Of a stretch of 9,247 nucleotides of DNA, positions 1 through 5,976 are shown in pieces (within the stretch, counting starts at the first letter, position 1; every line of letters begins with the position of its first letter). The stretch spans positions 1-9,247 of the forward strand of contig PXDI01000267.1 in NCBI GenBank assembly GCA_003565095.1, in the 5' to 3' direction. This stretch comes from PVC group bacterium. GTDB taxonomy: Bacteria; Verrucomicrobiota; Kiritimatiellia; UBA8416; PXDI01. The notes under the pieces are model-generated. The model made no database searches, was not told the origin of the DNA, and was given only the letters and a program-made list of their open reading frames with translations. The translations under genes and the position numbers were made by a program.

Positions 1-15
1 AATGGTAAATGATTT

Positions 16-114
16 TTGATAACATCTTTTTGCTTTTTGCTTTCTTTTTGCAGCGCCTGTGGCATTATGCAGCGCTTTATTGAAGTGATCGCAAAACAGA
101 AGAAACAGGACTAA
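16..114 (+). CDS. Doubtful small ORF upstream of argB
   Basis: I do not recognise this ORF. It is open from a TTG at 16 to a TAA at 112-114, giving 32 residues. The first half is hydrophobic and Cys/Phe-rich and ends in Cys-Ser-Ala-Cys-Gly, which loosely recalls a lipoprotein signal. The second half is charged and ends in Lys-Lys-Gln-Asp. A shorter version would start at ATG 67 (15 residues). It stops 4 bases before the argB ATG, a spacing typical of translational coupling, and the argB Shine-Dalgarno lies inside it. Against it: a TGA in the same frame at 10-12, no visible ribosome-binding site, and a simple-repeat tract that makes up much of its first half. It could be chance, a leader peptide, or the shifted tail of a gene lying before the window. 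Confidence 0.15.
   Translation: MITSFCFLLSFCSACGIMQRFIEVIAKQKKQD
26..50 (+). repeat. Pyrimidine-rich short repeat (CTTTTTG x3)
   Basis: The heptamer CTTTTTG occurs at 26-32, 33-39 and 44-50, making a nearly unbroken T/C tract in front of argB. An 8-base direct repeat TGCAGCGC follows at 49-56 and 68-75. No convincing -35/-10 pair is visible here. The tract could be a slippage-prone simple repeat, an mRNA leader element, or the U-rich 3' end of a terminator whose stem lies outside the window. Confidence 0.5.
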
Positions 115-118
115 AGTC

Positions 119-997
119 ATGCAGGAAATAATACGCAAAGCGGACGTGTTGATCGAGGCGCTGCCTTATATCCAGCGCTTTCGCGGGGCGGTTATTGTGG
201 TAAAACTCGGCGGCAGCGCCATGGAAGATGCCGAACATCTGGAAAGCATTGTCCAAGACATCGCCTTCATGGAATGCGTCGGTATGCGGCCGGTTATTGT
301 ACATGGCGGCGGCAAGGCCATTTCCCGCGGCATGCAGGACGAAGGCATTGAATCACGTTTTCTGCACGGACTGCGGGTTACCTGCGAAAAAACCATTGCT
401 GTGGTCGAACGCGTCATAAAAGGCAGTGTCAACCCGCGGATTGTACATCTGCTTGAAACCAAAGGCGCCCGCGCAGAAGCCCTGCACGGTGAAAAAGTTT
501 TTAAAGTTGAACGGGTAACCGGAAGCGACCCGCAAAGCGGTGAAAAGCTCGACTGGGGATTTGTCGGCGAGCCGGTGGCGGTTGATACCGACCCGGTAAC
601 CAACCTGCTCATGGCCCAGACCATCCCGGTGGTTACTCCGCTGGGCGCGGATGCTGAAGGCAGACTTCACAATATCAACGCCGATACTGCCGCGGCCGCG
701 CTGGCCAAGGCGCTCAAGGCCCGCAAGCTGGCGTTTGTCTCGGATGTGCCGGGGCTCTTGCGTAATCCCGAAGATCCGGATTCACTTATTTCGCATCTCG
801 CACTCGACGATATCGACCGCCTGATTGATGAAGGTGTAATCAGCGGCGGTATGCTGCCGAAAGTTCGCAGTTGCGTCGAAGCCATCCAGCAGGGTGTGCG
901 CAAGGTGCATATGATTGACGGAAGAATGACTCATTCATTATTGTTGGAAATATTCACTGATAAAGGTGTAGGAACGGAGATTGTAGCTAATGACTAA
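119..997 (+). CDS. argB: Acetylglutamate kinase (ArgB)
   Basis: Cytoplasmic amino-acid kinase that phosphorylates N-acetyl-L-glutamate with ATP, the second step of arginine synthesis. At 292 residues it has the usual length. Visible motifs are the nucleotide-binding KLGGSAM at 29-35 (Lys29, Gly31-Gly32), the substrate loop VHGGGK at 61-66, GLRVT with Arg86, NINADTA at 185-191, and SGGMLPK with the conserved Lys248. The N-terminal extension ending in ALPYIQRF and the C-terminal block HMIDGRMTHSLLLEIFT (264-280) followed by GVGTEIV match the pattern known for hexameric, arginine-inhibited enzymes, so end-product inhibition is inferred. The usual kinase loop reads KLGGS where many homologues have KYGGN. 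ATG 119 is preceded by AGGA at 106-109. The 3' end overlaps argD by 8 bp. Confidence 0.96.
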   Translation: MQEIIRKADVLIEALPYIQRFRGAVIVVKLGGSAMEDAEHLESIVQDIAFMECVGMRPVIVHGGGKAISRGMQDEGIESRFLHGLRVTCEKTIAVVERVIKGSVNPRIVHLLETKGARAEALHGEKVFKVERVTGSDPQSGEKLDWGFVGEPVAVDTDPVTNLLMAQTIPVVTPLGADAEGRLHNINADTAAAALAKALKARKLAFVSDVPGLLRNPEDPDSLISHLALDDIDRLIDEGVISGGMLPKVRSCVEAIQQGVRKVHMIDGRMTHSLLLEIFTDKGVGTEIVAND

Positions 998-2198
998 GAC
1001 AGAAGAAATCGCAGCGTTATTTAATCAGAATGTAATGTCAACTTACTGCCCAGGGCGCGCGCTGGTTAAGGGGTCCGGCACGCGCGTGTGGGATGCCGAC
1101 GGTAATGTTTATCTTGATTTTGCGGCCGGCATCGCAGTCCTCAATACCGGACATTCGCATCCTGTGGTGGTCGAAGCCATCCGCGCACAGGCCGGGAAAT
1201 TGATGCACGTCTCAAATCTGTACTACACCGAAAATCAGGCGCGACTGGCACACAAACTGGGCGAAATCATCCCCGGGGCAAAAAGCTTTTTCTGCAACTC
1301 CGGCGCGGAAGCCAATGAAGGCATGGTTAAACTGGCACGCCTGTGGGGCAGCGAAGAGGGTCGCTATGAAGTGATTTGCATGCGCAATTCATTCCATGGC
1401 CGGACCCTGGCGACTGCGGCGGCCACCGGACAGGATAAGGTCAAAAAAGGCTTCGAACCAATGCCGGCAGGTTTTGTGCATGCCGATTTCAATGATCTGG
1501 AATCAGTCAAGGCACTGGTCAATGACAAAACCGTTGCCGTCATGCTCGAAGCCGTGCAGGGTGAGGGCGGAGTCGTGCCGGCCGATGCGGAGTTCATCGC
1601 CGGAATCCGCGCGCTGTGTGACGAAAAAAATCTGCTGATGCTGTTTGACGAAGTCCAGTGCGGCATGGGCCGCACCGGCAACTGGTTCGGCTTCCAGATG
1701 TTCGGTGTGGAACCGGATGCTTTTACGCTGGCTAAAGCGCTCGGCAGCGGCTTCCCGATCGGCGCAGTGGTCGCCGGCAAAAAACTCAATGAGCTGTTCA
1801 AGCCCGGACATCATGCCAGTACTTTTGGCGGCAACCCGCTGGCATGCGCCGCGGCATTGGCCACCATCAAGGTAATCGAAGATGAAGAGCTAGTCATAGC
1901 GGCCGCCGAGAAGGGCGCACTTATCCGTGAAGGGCTTGAGCAGTTTGTTGAAAAATATGAACATGTTACCGCTGTGCGCGGGGCCGGGCTGATGCTGGGC
2001 ATGGTGCTCGACCAGCCCGCCAAGCCGTTGGTGGATAAAATGGCCGAAATCGGTTTGCTGACTCTGGCCACCGCCGAAAATGTGGTCAGAATGCTGCCGC
2101 CCTTGAATCTCAAGGACAACGAAATCGAGGAAGCGCTCGAAATCATGGATGACTGCCTCGCGGAAATGCACGGCGTTGAGCAGGAGGAAGAGGCATGA
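990..2198 (+). CDS. argD: Acetylornithine aminotransferase (ArgD)
   Basis: Pyridoxal-phosphate enzyme of the class III (ornithine) aminotransferase family. It converts N-acetylglutamate semialdehyde and glutamate to N-acetylornithine and 2-oxoglutarate, and family members often also serve lysine synthesis. At 402 residues it is full length. Visible are NSGAEANEG around Ser104-Glu107 (phosphate-binding region), LFDEVQCGMGRTG with Asp220 and Gln223, the Schiff-base lysine Lys249 in TLAKALGSGFPIGA, and HASTFGGNPLACAAA after it. The start at ATG 990 lies inside the end of argB, with CGGAG at 975-979 upstream. Its end overlaps argG as ATGA. Ornithine, GABA and succinylornithine transaminases are close relatives, but the position between argB and argG settles the call. 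Confidence 0.95.
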   Translation: MTKTEEIAALFNQNVMSTYCPGRALVKGSGTRVWDADGNVYLDFAAGIAVLNTGHSHPVVVEAIRAQAGKLMHVSNLYYTENQARLAHKLGEIIPGAKSFFCNSGAEANEGMVKLARLWGSEEGRYEVICMRNSFHGRTLATAAATGQDKVKKGFEPMPAGFVHADFNDLESVKALVNDKTVAVMLEAVQGEGGVVPADAEFIAGIRALCDEKNLLMLFDEVQCGMGRTGNWFGFQMFGVEPDAFTLAKALGSGFPIGAVVAGKKLNELFKPGHHASTFGGNPLACAAALATIKVIEDEELVIAAAEKGALIREGLEQFVEKYEHVTAVRGAGLMLGMVLDQPAKPLVDKMAEIGLLTLATAENVVRMLPPLNLKDNEIEEALEIMDDCLAEMHGVEQEEEA

Positions 2199-3430
2199 AA
2201 CTGCCCGATCTGAAAGGGGAAAAGCTTGGCGTTTGCGTTTCGGGCGGACTCGACAGCAAAACAGTTGCCCGCAAATTGGTTGATCTGGGCATCGAAGCAC
2301 ACTGTTTCTGCGCTGATCTGGCACAGGGCGATGAGGAAAACATCCAGAGTGTTGCCGAACGCATGGCACCTTGCGGAGTTGAAACAGAGATCGTCGACCT
2401 GCGCAACGAAATGGCCGCGGCTTGTTTTGATATGATCCGTGCCCAGGCCATGTACGATGGCGGTTACTGGAATTCCACCGGCATCGCGCGTGCGATTACC
2501 GTCAAAGGACTGCTGCCGGCGATGCGGGCCAAGGGCTGCACCGTACTGGCACATGGCGCAACCGGTCGCGGCAATGACCAGATGCGTTTTGAACGCTATA
2601 CCAATGCTCTCGACCCGCAAATGAAAGTCTATGCCCCGTGGCGCGACCCGGAGATGCTGCGTGAATTCCCCGGCAGAAAAGAAATGGCCGCCTATTTGCA
2701 GAAGCAGGGCATCGAAGCCTTTCCCGGCGGAAAAAAACGCTATTCAACCGACGCGAATCTGGCCGGACTCTCCTATGAAGCGGAAGATCTGGAAAGTCTT
2801 GAAACCGGCTGCCTGATCGTCAAACCGCAGATGGGGCTCTGGCCGCAGAATGCATCCGATACTCCCGAAGACTTTTCCGTGCGTTTCGCGAAAGGCGACG
2901 CGGTTGAAATCAATGGCAAGCAAATGAAACCGCTGGCGGCCATGCAGGCAGCCAACATGATCGGCGGACGTAACGGGATCGGTTTCAAAAACGCGCTCGA
3001 AAACCGCATTATCGGCACCAAGAGCCGCGGGGTATATGAATCGCCCGGCCTGGAACTGCTGGCCTACTGCCTGCGGCAGGTTTATATGGCGACAATGGAC
3101 CGCCAATGCACCGCCCTGTTTGGGCAGCTTTCACATCTGGTGGCACAGCAGGTGTATGATGGACGCTACTTCGATCCGACCACCACCGCAGCACTGGCAG
3201 CCATCAACAGCATGGCACAACACGCCGCCGGCACCATCAAAGTGAAACTCTACAAAGGTAATATCTTCTTCGAAAGCCTGACCGACTGCCCGGCATCACT
3301 CTATAACGAGGCCGACGCCTCAATGGAAGCCAGCGCCGGACTGAACCCGGTCAGCTCACAGGGTTTTGCGGAGATCCAGGGAGTCGAAGCCCGCGCCATG
3401 GCAAAAGGCGGACAGATCAGAGGCTCATAA
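2195..3430 (+). CDS. argG: Argininosuccinate synthase (ArgG)
   Basis: Joins citrulline and aspartate, using ATP, to form argininosuccinate, the penultimate arginine step. N-terminal PP-loop ATPase domain: SGGLDSK at 16-22. Then GYWNSTGIARAI (90-101, Arg99), the citrulline-side segment, and HGATGRGNDQMRFE (120-133). YSTDANL is at 183-189 and KSRGVYESPG at 276-285 in the multimerisation half. The spellings YSTDxN and SRGxYExPG are closer to the Escherichia coli type of ArgG than to the commoner PYSxDENLWG/SRxxYExP type, though at 411 residues it is shorter than the E. coli protein. The PP-loop is odd: most homologues read SGGLDTS, here Thr-Ser is replaced by Ser-Lys. AGGAGG at 2182-2187 sits 7 bases before ATG 2195. 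The ATGA overlap with argD implies coupled translation. Confidence 0.93.
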   Translation: MKLPDLKGEKLGVCVSGGLDSKTVARKLVDLGIEAHCFCADLAQGDEENIQSVAERMAPCGVETEIVDLRNEMAAACFDMIRAQAMYDGGYWNSTGIARAITVKGLLPAMRAKGCTVLAHGATGRGNDQMRFERYTNALDPQMKVYAPWRDPEMLREFPGRKEMAAYLQKQGIEAFPGGKKRYSTDANLAGLSYEAEDLESLETGCLIVKPQMGLWPQNASDTPEDFSVRFAKGDAVEINGKQMKPLAAMQAANMIGGRNGIGFKNALENRIIGTKSRGVYESPGLELLAYCLRQVYMATMDRQCTALFGQLSHLVAQQVYDGRYFDPTTTAALAAINSMAQHAAGTIKVKLYKGNIFFESLTDCPASLYNEADASMEASAGLNPVSSQGFAEIQGVEARAMAKGGQIRGS

Positions 3431-3469
3431 GGTTCAGCTACGGAGACATCAAGCTGGCCGCACCTTATG
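3426..3469 (+). terminator. Hairpin over the argG stop codon, possible weak terminator
   Basis: CATAAGGT (3426-3433) pairs exactly with ACCTTATG (3462-3469). Inside it CAGCT (3435-3439) pairs with AGCTG (3452-3456) around a 12-base loop, with an internal loop of 1 against 5 bases. The stem begins inside argG and includes its TAA. No T-run follows, so it does not look like a standard intrinsic terminator. It may protect the 3' end of the arg transcript, attenuate read-through into the transporter genes, or be chance. Confidence 0.35.
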
Positions 3470-3476
3470 TAACCAT

Positions 3477-3546
3477 AATGCCTGTCAAGCGCGTTTTAAG
3501 ATGGCCAACCATCCCGCGTCCGCTATTATATCGGCTGACAGGCATT
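3477..3546. repeat. Perfect 11-bp inverted repeat with 48-bp spacer
   Basis: AATGCCTGTCA at 3477-3487 is the exact reverse complement of TGACAGGCATT at 3536-3546. The arms flank the candidate transporter promoter. By the promoter placed at 3502-3529, the left arm lies upstream of the -35 and the right arm lies about at the transcription start. This could be two operator half-sites, a long-range RNA hairpin, or the ends of a 70-bp inserted fragment. I see no target-site duplication outside the arms. Confidence 0.6.
3502..3529 (+). promoter_or_regulatory. Candidate sigma70-type promoter for the metal ABC operon
   Basis: TGGCCA at 3502-3507 (4 of 6 match to TTGACA) and TATTAT at 3524-3529 (5 of 6 to TATAAT) are separated by 16 bases. 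The start would fall near 3536, giving a leader of about 90 bases before the TTG start of the ATPase gene. The -35 match is weak. Confidence 0.35.
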
Positions 3547-3614
3547 CCACCCGCCGGGCTTGATCCGGTGAACTCGGTGCCGAATGCCGTTGTTGGAAAA
3601 CTAAGCTGTAATCT

Positions 3615-3619
3615 GGAGG
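3615..3619 (+). promoter_or_regulatory. Ribosome-binding site deciding a TTG start
   Basis: GGAGG lies 6 bases before TTG 3626. The next in-frame ATG, at 3668, has only weak complementarity upstream. This favours the non-ATG start for the ATPase gene and adds 14 residues to its N-terminus. Confidence 0.65.
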
Positions 3620-3625
3620 CACTGC

Positions 3626-4462
3626 TTGCATAGCCCGGAAACAAAGAACAGTCCGCCCTCCGATAGCATGATGGAGGGAATTGCTGTTGCATTTGACCAT
3701 GTCTCCGTATGTATTGACGGTGTGTCAATTCTGGAGGATGTAAGCGCCTCATCCCCGCACGGCGGCTGTACAGCCGTCATCGGCCCTAACGGAGCCGGCA
3801 AAACAACACTCTTAATGGCTTTGCTGGGGCATATTCCGTTTGCAGGCCGTATCAGGATCGGGTCACGTGAGGAAAACATGAAGTCACGGATCGGCTACGT
3901 GCCCCAACGGCTGCAGTTCGACCGCGGACTTCCGATGACAGTCTGCGATTTCATGGTGATGGGACTTCAGCGTCGTCCCCTTTGGCTGGGCACAAAGCGC
4001 AGTAACCGGATTCGTGCCAGGGAACTGCTCTCCGCTGTGCGCGGTGAAGCGCTTGAAGACCGTATGCTGGGCGTGCTTTCGGGCGGAGAAATGCAGCGGG
4101 TCATGCTGGCGCTGGCATTAGCGCAGGAGCCCCTGCTGCTGATTCTAGATGAACCTGCCAGCGGGGTGGATGTTCAAGGCGGGCAGCTTTTCTGCGAGCT
4201 GCTTGAAAGGCTGCGCCGCGAACACGGCTTCACACAGCTAATGGTCAGCCACGATCTGGCCACAGTAACTCATCACGCCACCCATGTTATAATGCTGAAC
4301 CGCCGGATCGTGGCGGAAGGACCGCCGCGTGAGGTGCTCACACCCGCAAACCTTGGCGCAGTGTTCGGCATGCACATGGGACTGGCGGATGCGCAAGCGC
4401 TCTCCGACGGACAATCGGCCTGCACCTGCGCACGGTGCGGCGGGGAGGTTACCCATGCTTGA
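3626..4462 (+). CDS. Metal-ion ABC transporter ATP-binding protein (ZnuC/MntB type)
   Basis: Cytoplasmic ATPase of a zinc/manganese-class ABC importer, 278 residues from the TTG start. Visible are the Walker A motif GPNGAGKTT at 53-61, Q-loop Gln94 (YVPQ), signature LSGGE at 151-155, Walker B LLLILDEP at 170-177, the D-loop region and the H-loop His209 (VSHD). After the ATPase core comes a tail of about 50 residues ending near Cys266, Cys268, Cys271 and His277 (CTCARCGG), which looks able to bind a metal. The family call comes from the fold motifs plus the ABC-3 permease immediately downstream. It overlaps the permease gene by 8 bp. No periplasmic binding-protein gene is next to it. Zinc against manganese or iron cannot be decided from sequence alone. 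Confidence 0.88.
   Translation: MHSPETKNSPPSDSMMEGIAVAFDHVSVCIDGVSILEDVSASSPHGGCTAVIGPNGAGKTTLLMALLGHIPFAGRIRIGSREENMKSRIGYVPQRLQFDRGLPMTVCDFMVMGLQRRPLWLGTKRSNRIRARELLSAVRGEALEDRMLGVLSGGEMQRVMLALALAQEPLLLILDEPASGVDVQGGQLFCELLERLRREHGFTQLMVSHDLATVTHHATHVIMLNRRIVAEGPPREVLTPANLGAVFGMHMGLADAQALSDGQSACTCARCGGEVTHA
4442..4448 (+). promoter_or_regulatory. Ribosome-binding site deciding the permease start
   Basis: GGGGAGG sits 6 bases before ATG 4455. The reading frame is open further upstream to an ATG at 4329, but that would give a non-hydrophobic 42-residue extension lying entirely inside the ATPase gene, so 4455 is preferred. Confidence 0.7.
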
Positions 4463-5315
4463 CCTCTCTCCCGTTTATGATCTGCTGGGACGCATCATGC
4501 CATGCGCATGCATGCAGGCCCGCTTCATGCAACAGGCACTGCTGGGATTGCTGCTTATCGCACCCATGACCGCCGCCATGGGCGTACAGGTTATCAATTT
4601 CCGCATGGCATTTTTTGCGGACGCAATCAGCCACTCGGCCTTTGCCGGTGTGGCCCTTGGACTGATCTTTTCCGTAAGCCCCCACTGGACTATGCCCTTG
4701 TTCGGCCTGCTGGTGGGACTCAGCATAATGGCCCTGCGACGGCACAGCACACTTTCAACCGACACGGTCATCGGGGTTGTCTTTGCGGCAGTGATGGCTT
4801 TCGGACTGGCAATCATCAGCCGCGAAGCCAGCGTTGCACGCGATCTGCAACGCTTTTTGTATGGTGACATATTAACCATTGGCGACGCCGGCATTCTGAA
4901 TCTGGCCGCGCTTTTTGCGGCGGTGATGGCTTTTCAGGCATGGGGCTACAACCGTTTGCTTTATATCGGCCTGAATCCCGTGGTTGCGCAGGCGCACGGG
5001 GTACGGGTTGCCATATACCAGTTCGCATTCGCCGGATTGACCGCTCTGGTGATTATGCTCTCGATCTGGGCGGTGGGGGTGCTGTTGATCACCGCGTTGT
5101 TAATTGTGCCCGCGGCCGCCGCACGCGGTTTTGCGCGCTCTGCCGGTTCAATGTTCTGGTGGGCAATGCTGGTAAGCATCACCGCGGCAATCGCCGGCCT
5201 GCTGATCTCAGCCCAGGCATGGGCCCGCACCGCCACCGGACCAACTGTCGTTCTATGCGCATTTGTCTGGTTTATGGCAAGCCAGATCTCCGCCGCCATA
5301 CGAAAACGAGCGTAA
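4455..5315 (+). CDS. Metal-ion ABC transporter permease (ABC-3 family, ZnuB/MntC type)
   Basis: Inner-membrane channel subunit of the zinc/manganese-type importer, 286 residues and very hydrophobic, with roughly eight membrane segments. The diagnostic ABC-3 block FADAISHSAFAGVALG lies at 54-69, with Asp56 and His60 where the family has DxxSH. The late segment with VGVLLITALLIVPAAAA is also typical of the family. A short basic C-terminus (RKRA) follows the last helix and fits the positive-inside rule. It overlaps the ATPase gene by 8 bp, so the two are surely co-translated. The stop is followed by an A-rich stretch and then the convergent DUF2391 gene. No binding protein follows, so its partner must be encoded elsewhere or be unusual. 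Confidence 0.9.
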   Translation: MLDLSPVYDLLGRIMPCACMQARFMQQALLGLLLIAPMTAAMGVQVINFRMAFFADAISHSAFAGVALGLIFSVSPHWTMPLFGLLVGLSIMALRRHSTLSTDTVIGVVFAAVMAFGLAIISREASVARDLQRFLYGDILTIGDAGILNLAALFAAVMAFQAWGYNRLLYIGLNPVVAQAHGVRVAIYQFAFAGLTALVIMLSIWAVGVLLITALLIVPAAAARGFARSAGSMFWWAMLVSITAAIAGLLISAQAWARTATGPTVVLCAFVWFMASQISAAIRKRA

Positions 5316-5365
5316 AAAAACAAAAGCACGCCCCGACCACGCAGTAAACGGTATTTTGTCGCGAA

Positions 5366-5884
5366 TCACTTCAGTGAATCACTCAGCGATGCGCTCATCG
5401 AAGCCGGAAAGGCAACAATCAGCACCCGCTTCATGGCAATCAGATTATCAACACCCCACGGACACCGCTGAATTATCGTCAGCAACACTCCCACAACAAG
5501 CAGTGAAAAGAAATAAATGGAGAAAACCCGTTTGATATATTCCATGACGTTCTCTCTGAACATGAAGCGATAGAAATTCAAGTATACAAACAGTCCGATG
5601 AAAACAACCGAAAGGGCGCTCAATAGCAGCACATTCAGAAAAGGAAGTTCTTCTCCAAGACTCCAAGTCTCTTCGGTAAAAGCCACAGGGACTGCAAGCA
5701 CTGATGCACCGACAACAACCTGCATTAGATCCCGCGGACGGAACTCAATCATTACGGGTTTAAGAAAATGACTCAGCACCTTTCCTGTCGCATCGGTTAT
5801 CGGAATGACCCTGTGCAGATAACCTCCGATTCTTCTGATAGACAGCTTGTCTGCCGCCACATTTGCTTCTTCATTTTTTTTCAT
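5366..5884 (-). CDS. Putative membrane protein, DUF2391 (TIGR02587-like) family
   Basis: A 172-residue membrane protein of unknown function. About four hydrophobic segments are visible, at roughly 55-69, 83-104, 121-138 and 147-163. The core EFRPRDLMQVVVGASVLAVP (47-66) followed by FTEETWSLGEELP (69-81), and the end KRVLIVAFPAS (152-162), recall the DUF2391 family from memory; a profile search would settle this. The first 45 residues are soluble and charged. GGAGGG (complement of 5891-5896) stands 6 bases before the ATG, a strong start signal. The start codon runs into a tract of eight A bases. It is 92 bp downstream of the glycosyltransferase on the same strand and convergent with the transporter permease. 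No role can be assigned. Confidence 0.8.
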   Translation of the reverse strand: MKKNEEANVAADKLSIRRIGGYLHRVIPITDATGKVLSHFLKPVMIEFRPRDLMQVVVGASVLAVPVAFTEETWSLGEELPFLNVLLLSALSVVFIGLFVYLNFYRFMFRENVMEYIKRVFSIYFFSLLVVGVLLTIIQRCPWGVDNLIAMKRVLIVAFPASMSASLSDSLK

Positions 5885-5960
5885 CGATAGCCCTCCATAT
5901 AAATACCATATTCCAAATCAAGTTAGGCACGAAAATAGCCCATTGCAACCGCTCTTTCAA
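5871..5960 (-). CDS. Possible small membrane peptide overlapping the DUF2391 start
   Basis: I do not recognise this ORF. It starts with TTG at 5960 and ends in TGA at 5873-5871, giving 29 residues. There is a basic/acidic N-terminus (KERLQ), a hydrophobic Trp/Phe/Ile-rich middle (WAIFVPNLIWNMVFIW) and a charged tail (RAIDEKK), as in single-span small proteins. The open frame continues upstream to about 6000 without a usual start codon. It overlaps the next gene by 14 bp through the A8 tract. Against it: no ribosome-binding site is seen before the TTG, and the same TTGAAA serves as a good -35 box for a promoter, so at most one reading is right. Confidence 0.2.
   Translation of the reverse strand: MKERLQWAIFVPNLIWNMVFIWRAIDEKK
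5932..5960 (-). promoter_or_regulatory. Candidate sigma70-type promoter for the DUF2391 gene
   Basis: On the minus strand TTGAAA (complement of 5955-5960) and TATTTT (complement of 5932-5937) are 17 bases apart. The transcript would start near 5925, about 40 bases before the ATG, and keep the strong Shine-Dalgarno. This would let the DUF2391 gene be expressed apart from folD and the glycosyltransferase. Confidence 0.45.
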
Positions 5961-5976
5961 CCAAAAGATCTGCTTG

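Noticed and set aside
1811..2620. Long antisense open frame (269 codons) across the argD/argG junction
   Set aside because: It lies entirely opposite two well-identified genes, has low-complexity Ser/Ala-rich composition, and has no family resemblance or start signal.
3477..3500. Minus-strand -35-like TTGACA (complement of 3483-3488)
   Set aside because: No -10 box occurs at a workable spacing, and the downstream minus strand is antisense to argG.
4329..4454. Longer permease start at ATG 4329
   Set aside because: It would add a 42-residue non-hydrophobic extension inside the ATPase gene, whereas ATG 4455 has GGGGAGG at ideal spacing and gives the normal ABC-3 permease length.
5314..5365. 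Terminator between the permease and DUF2391 genes
   Set aside because: The minus strand has a good T-rich run (complement of 5314-5325) after a GC-rich stretch, but I could not fold a convincing stem directly before it, and nothing on the + strand fits either.
5363..5383. Direct repeat GAATCACT at 5363-5370 and 5376-5383 with a small palindrome between
   Set aside because: It is explained by the coding end of the DUF2391 protein (repeated Ser-Asp-Ser-Leu codons), not by a separate element.
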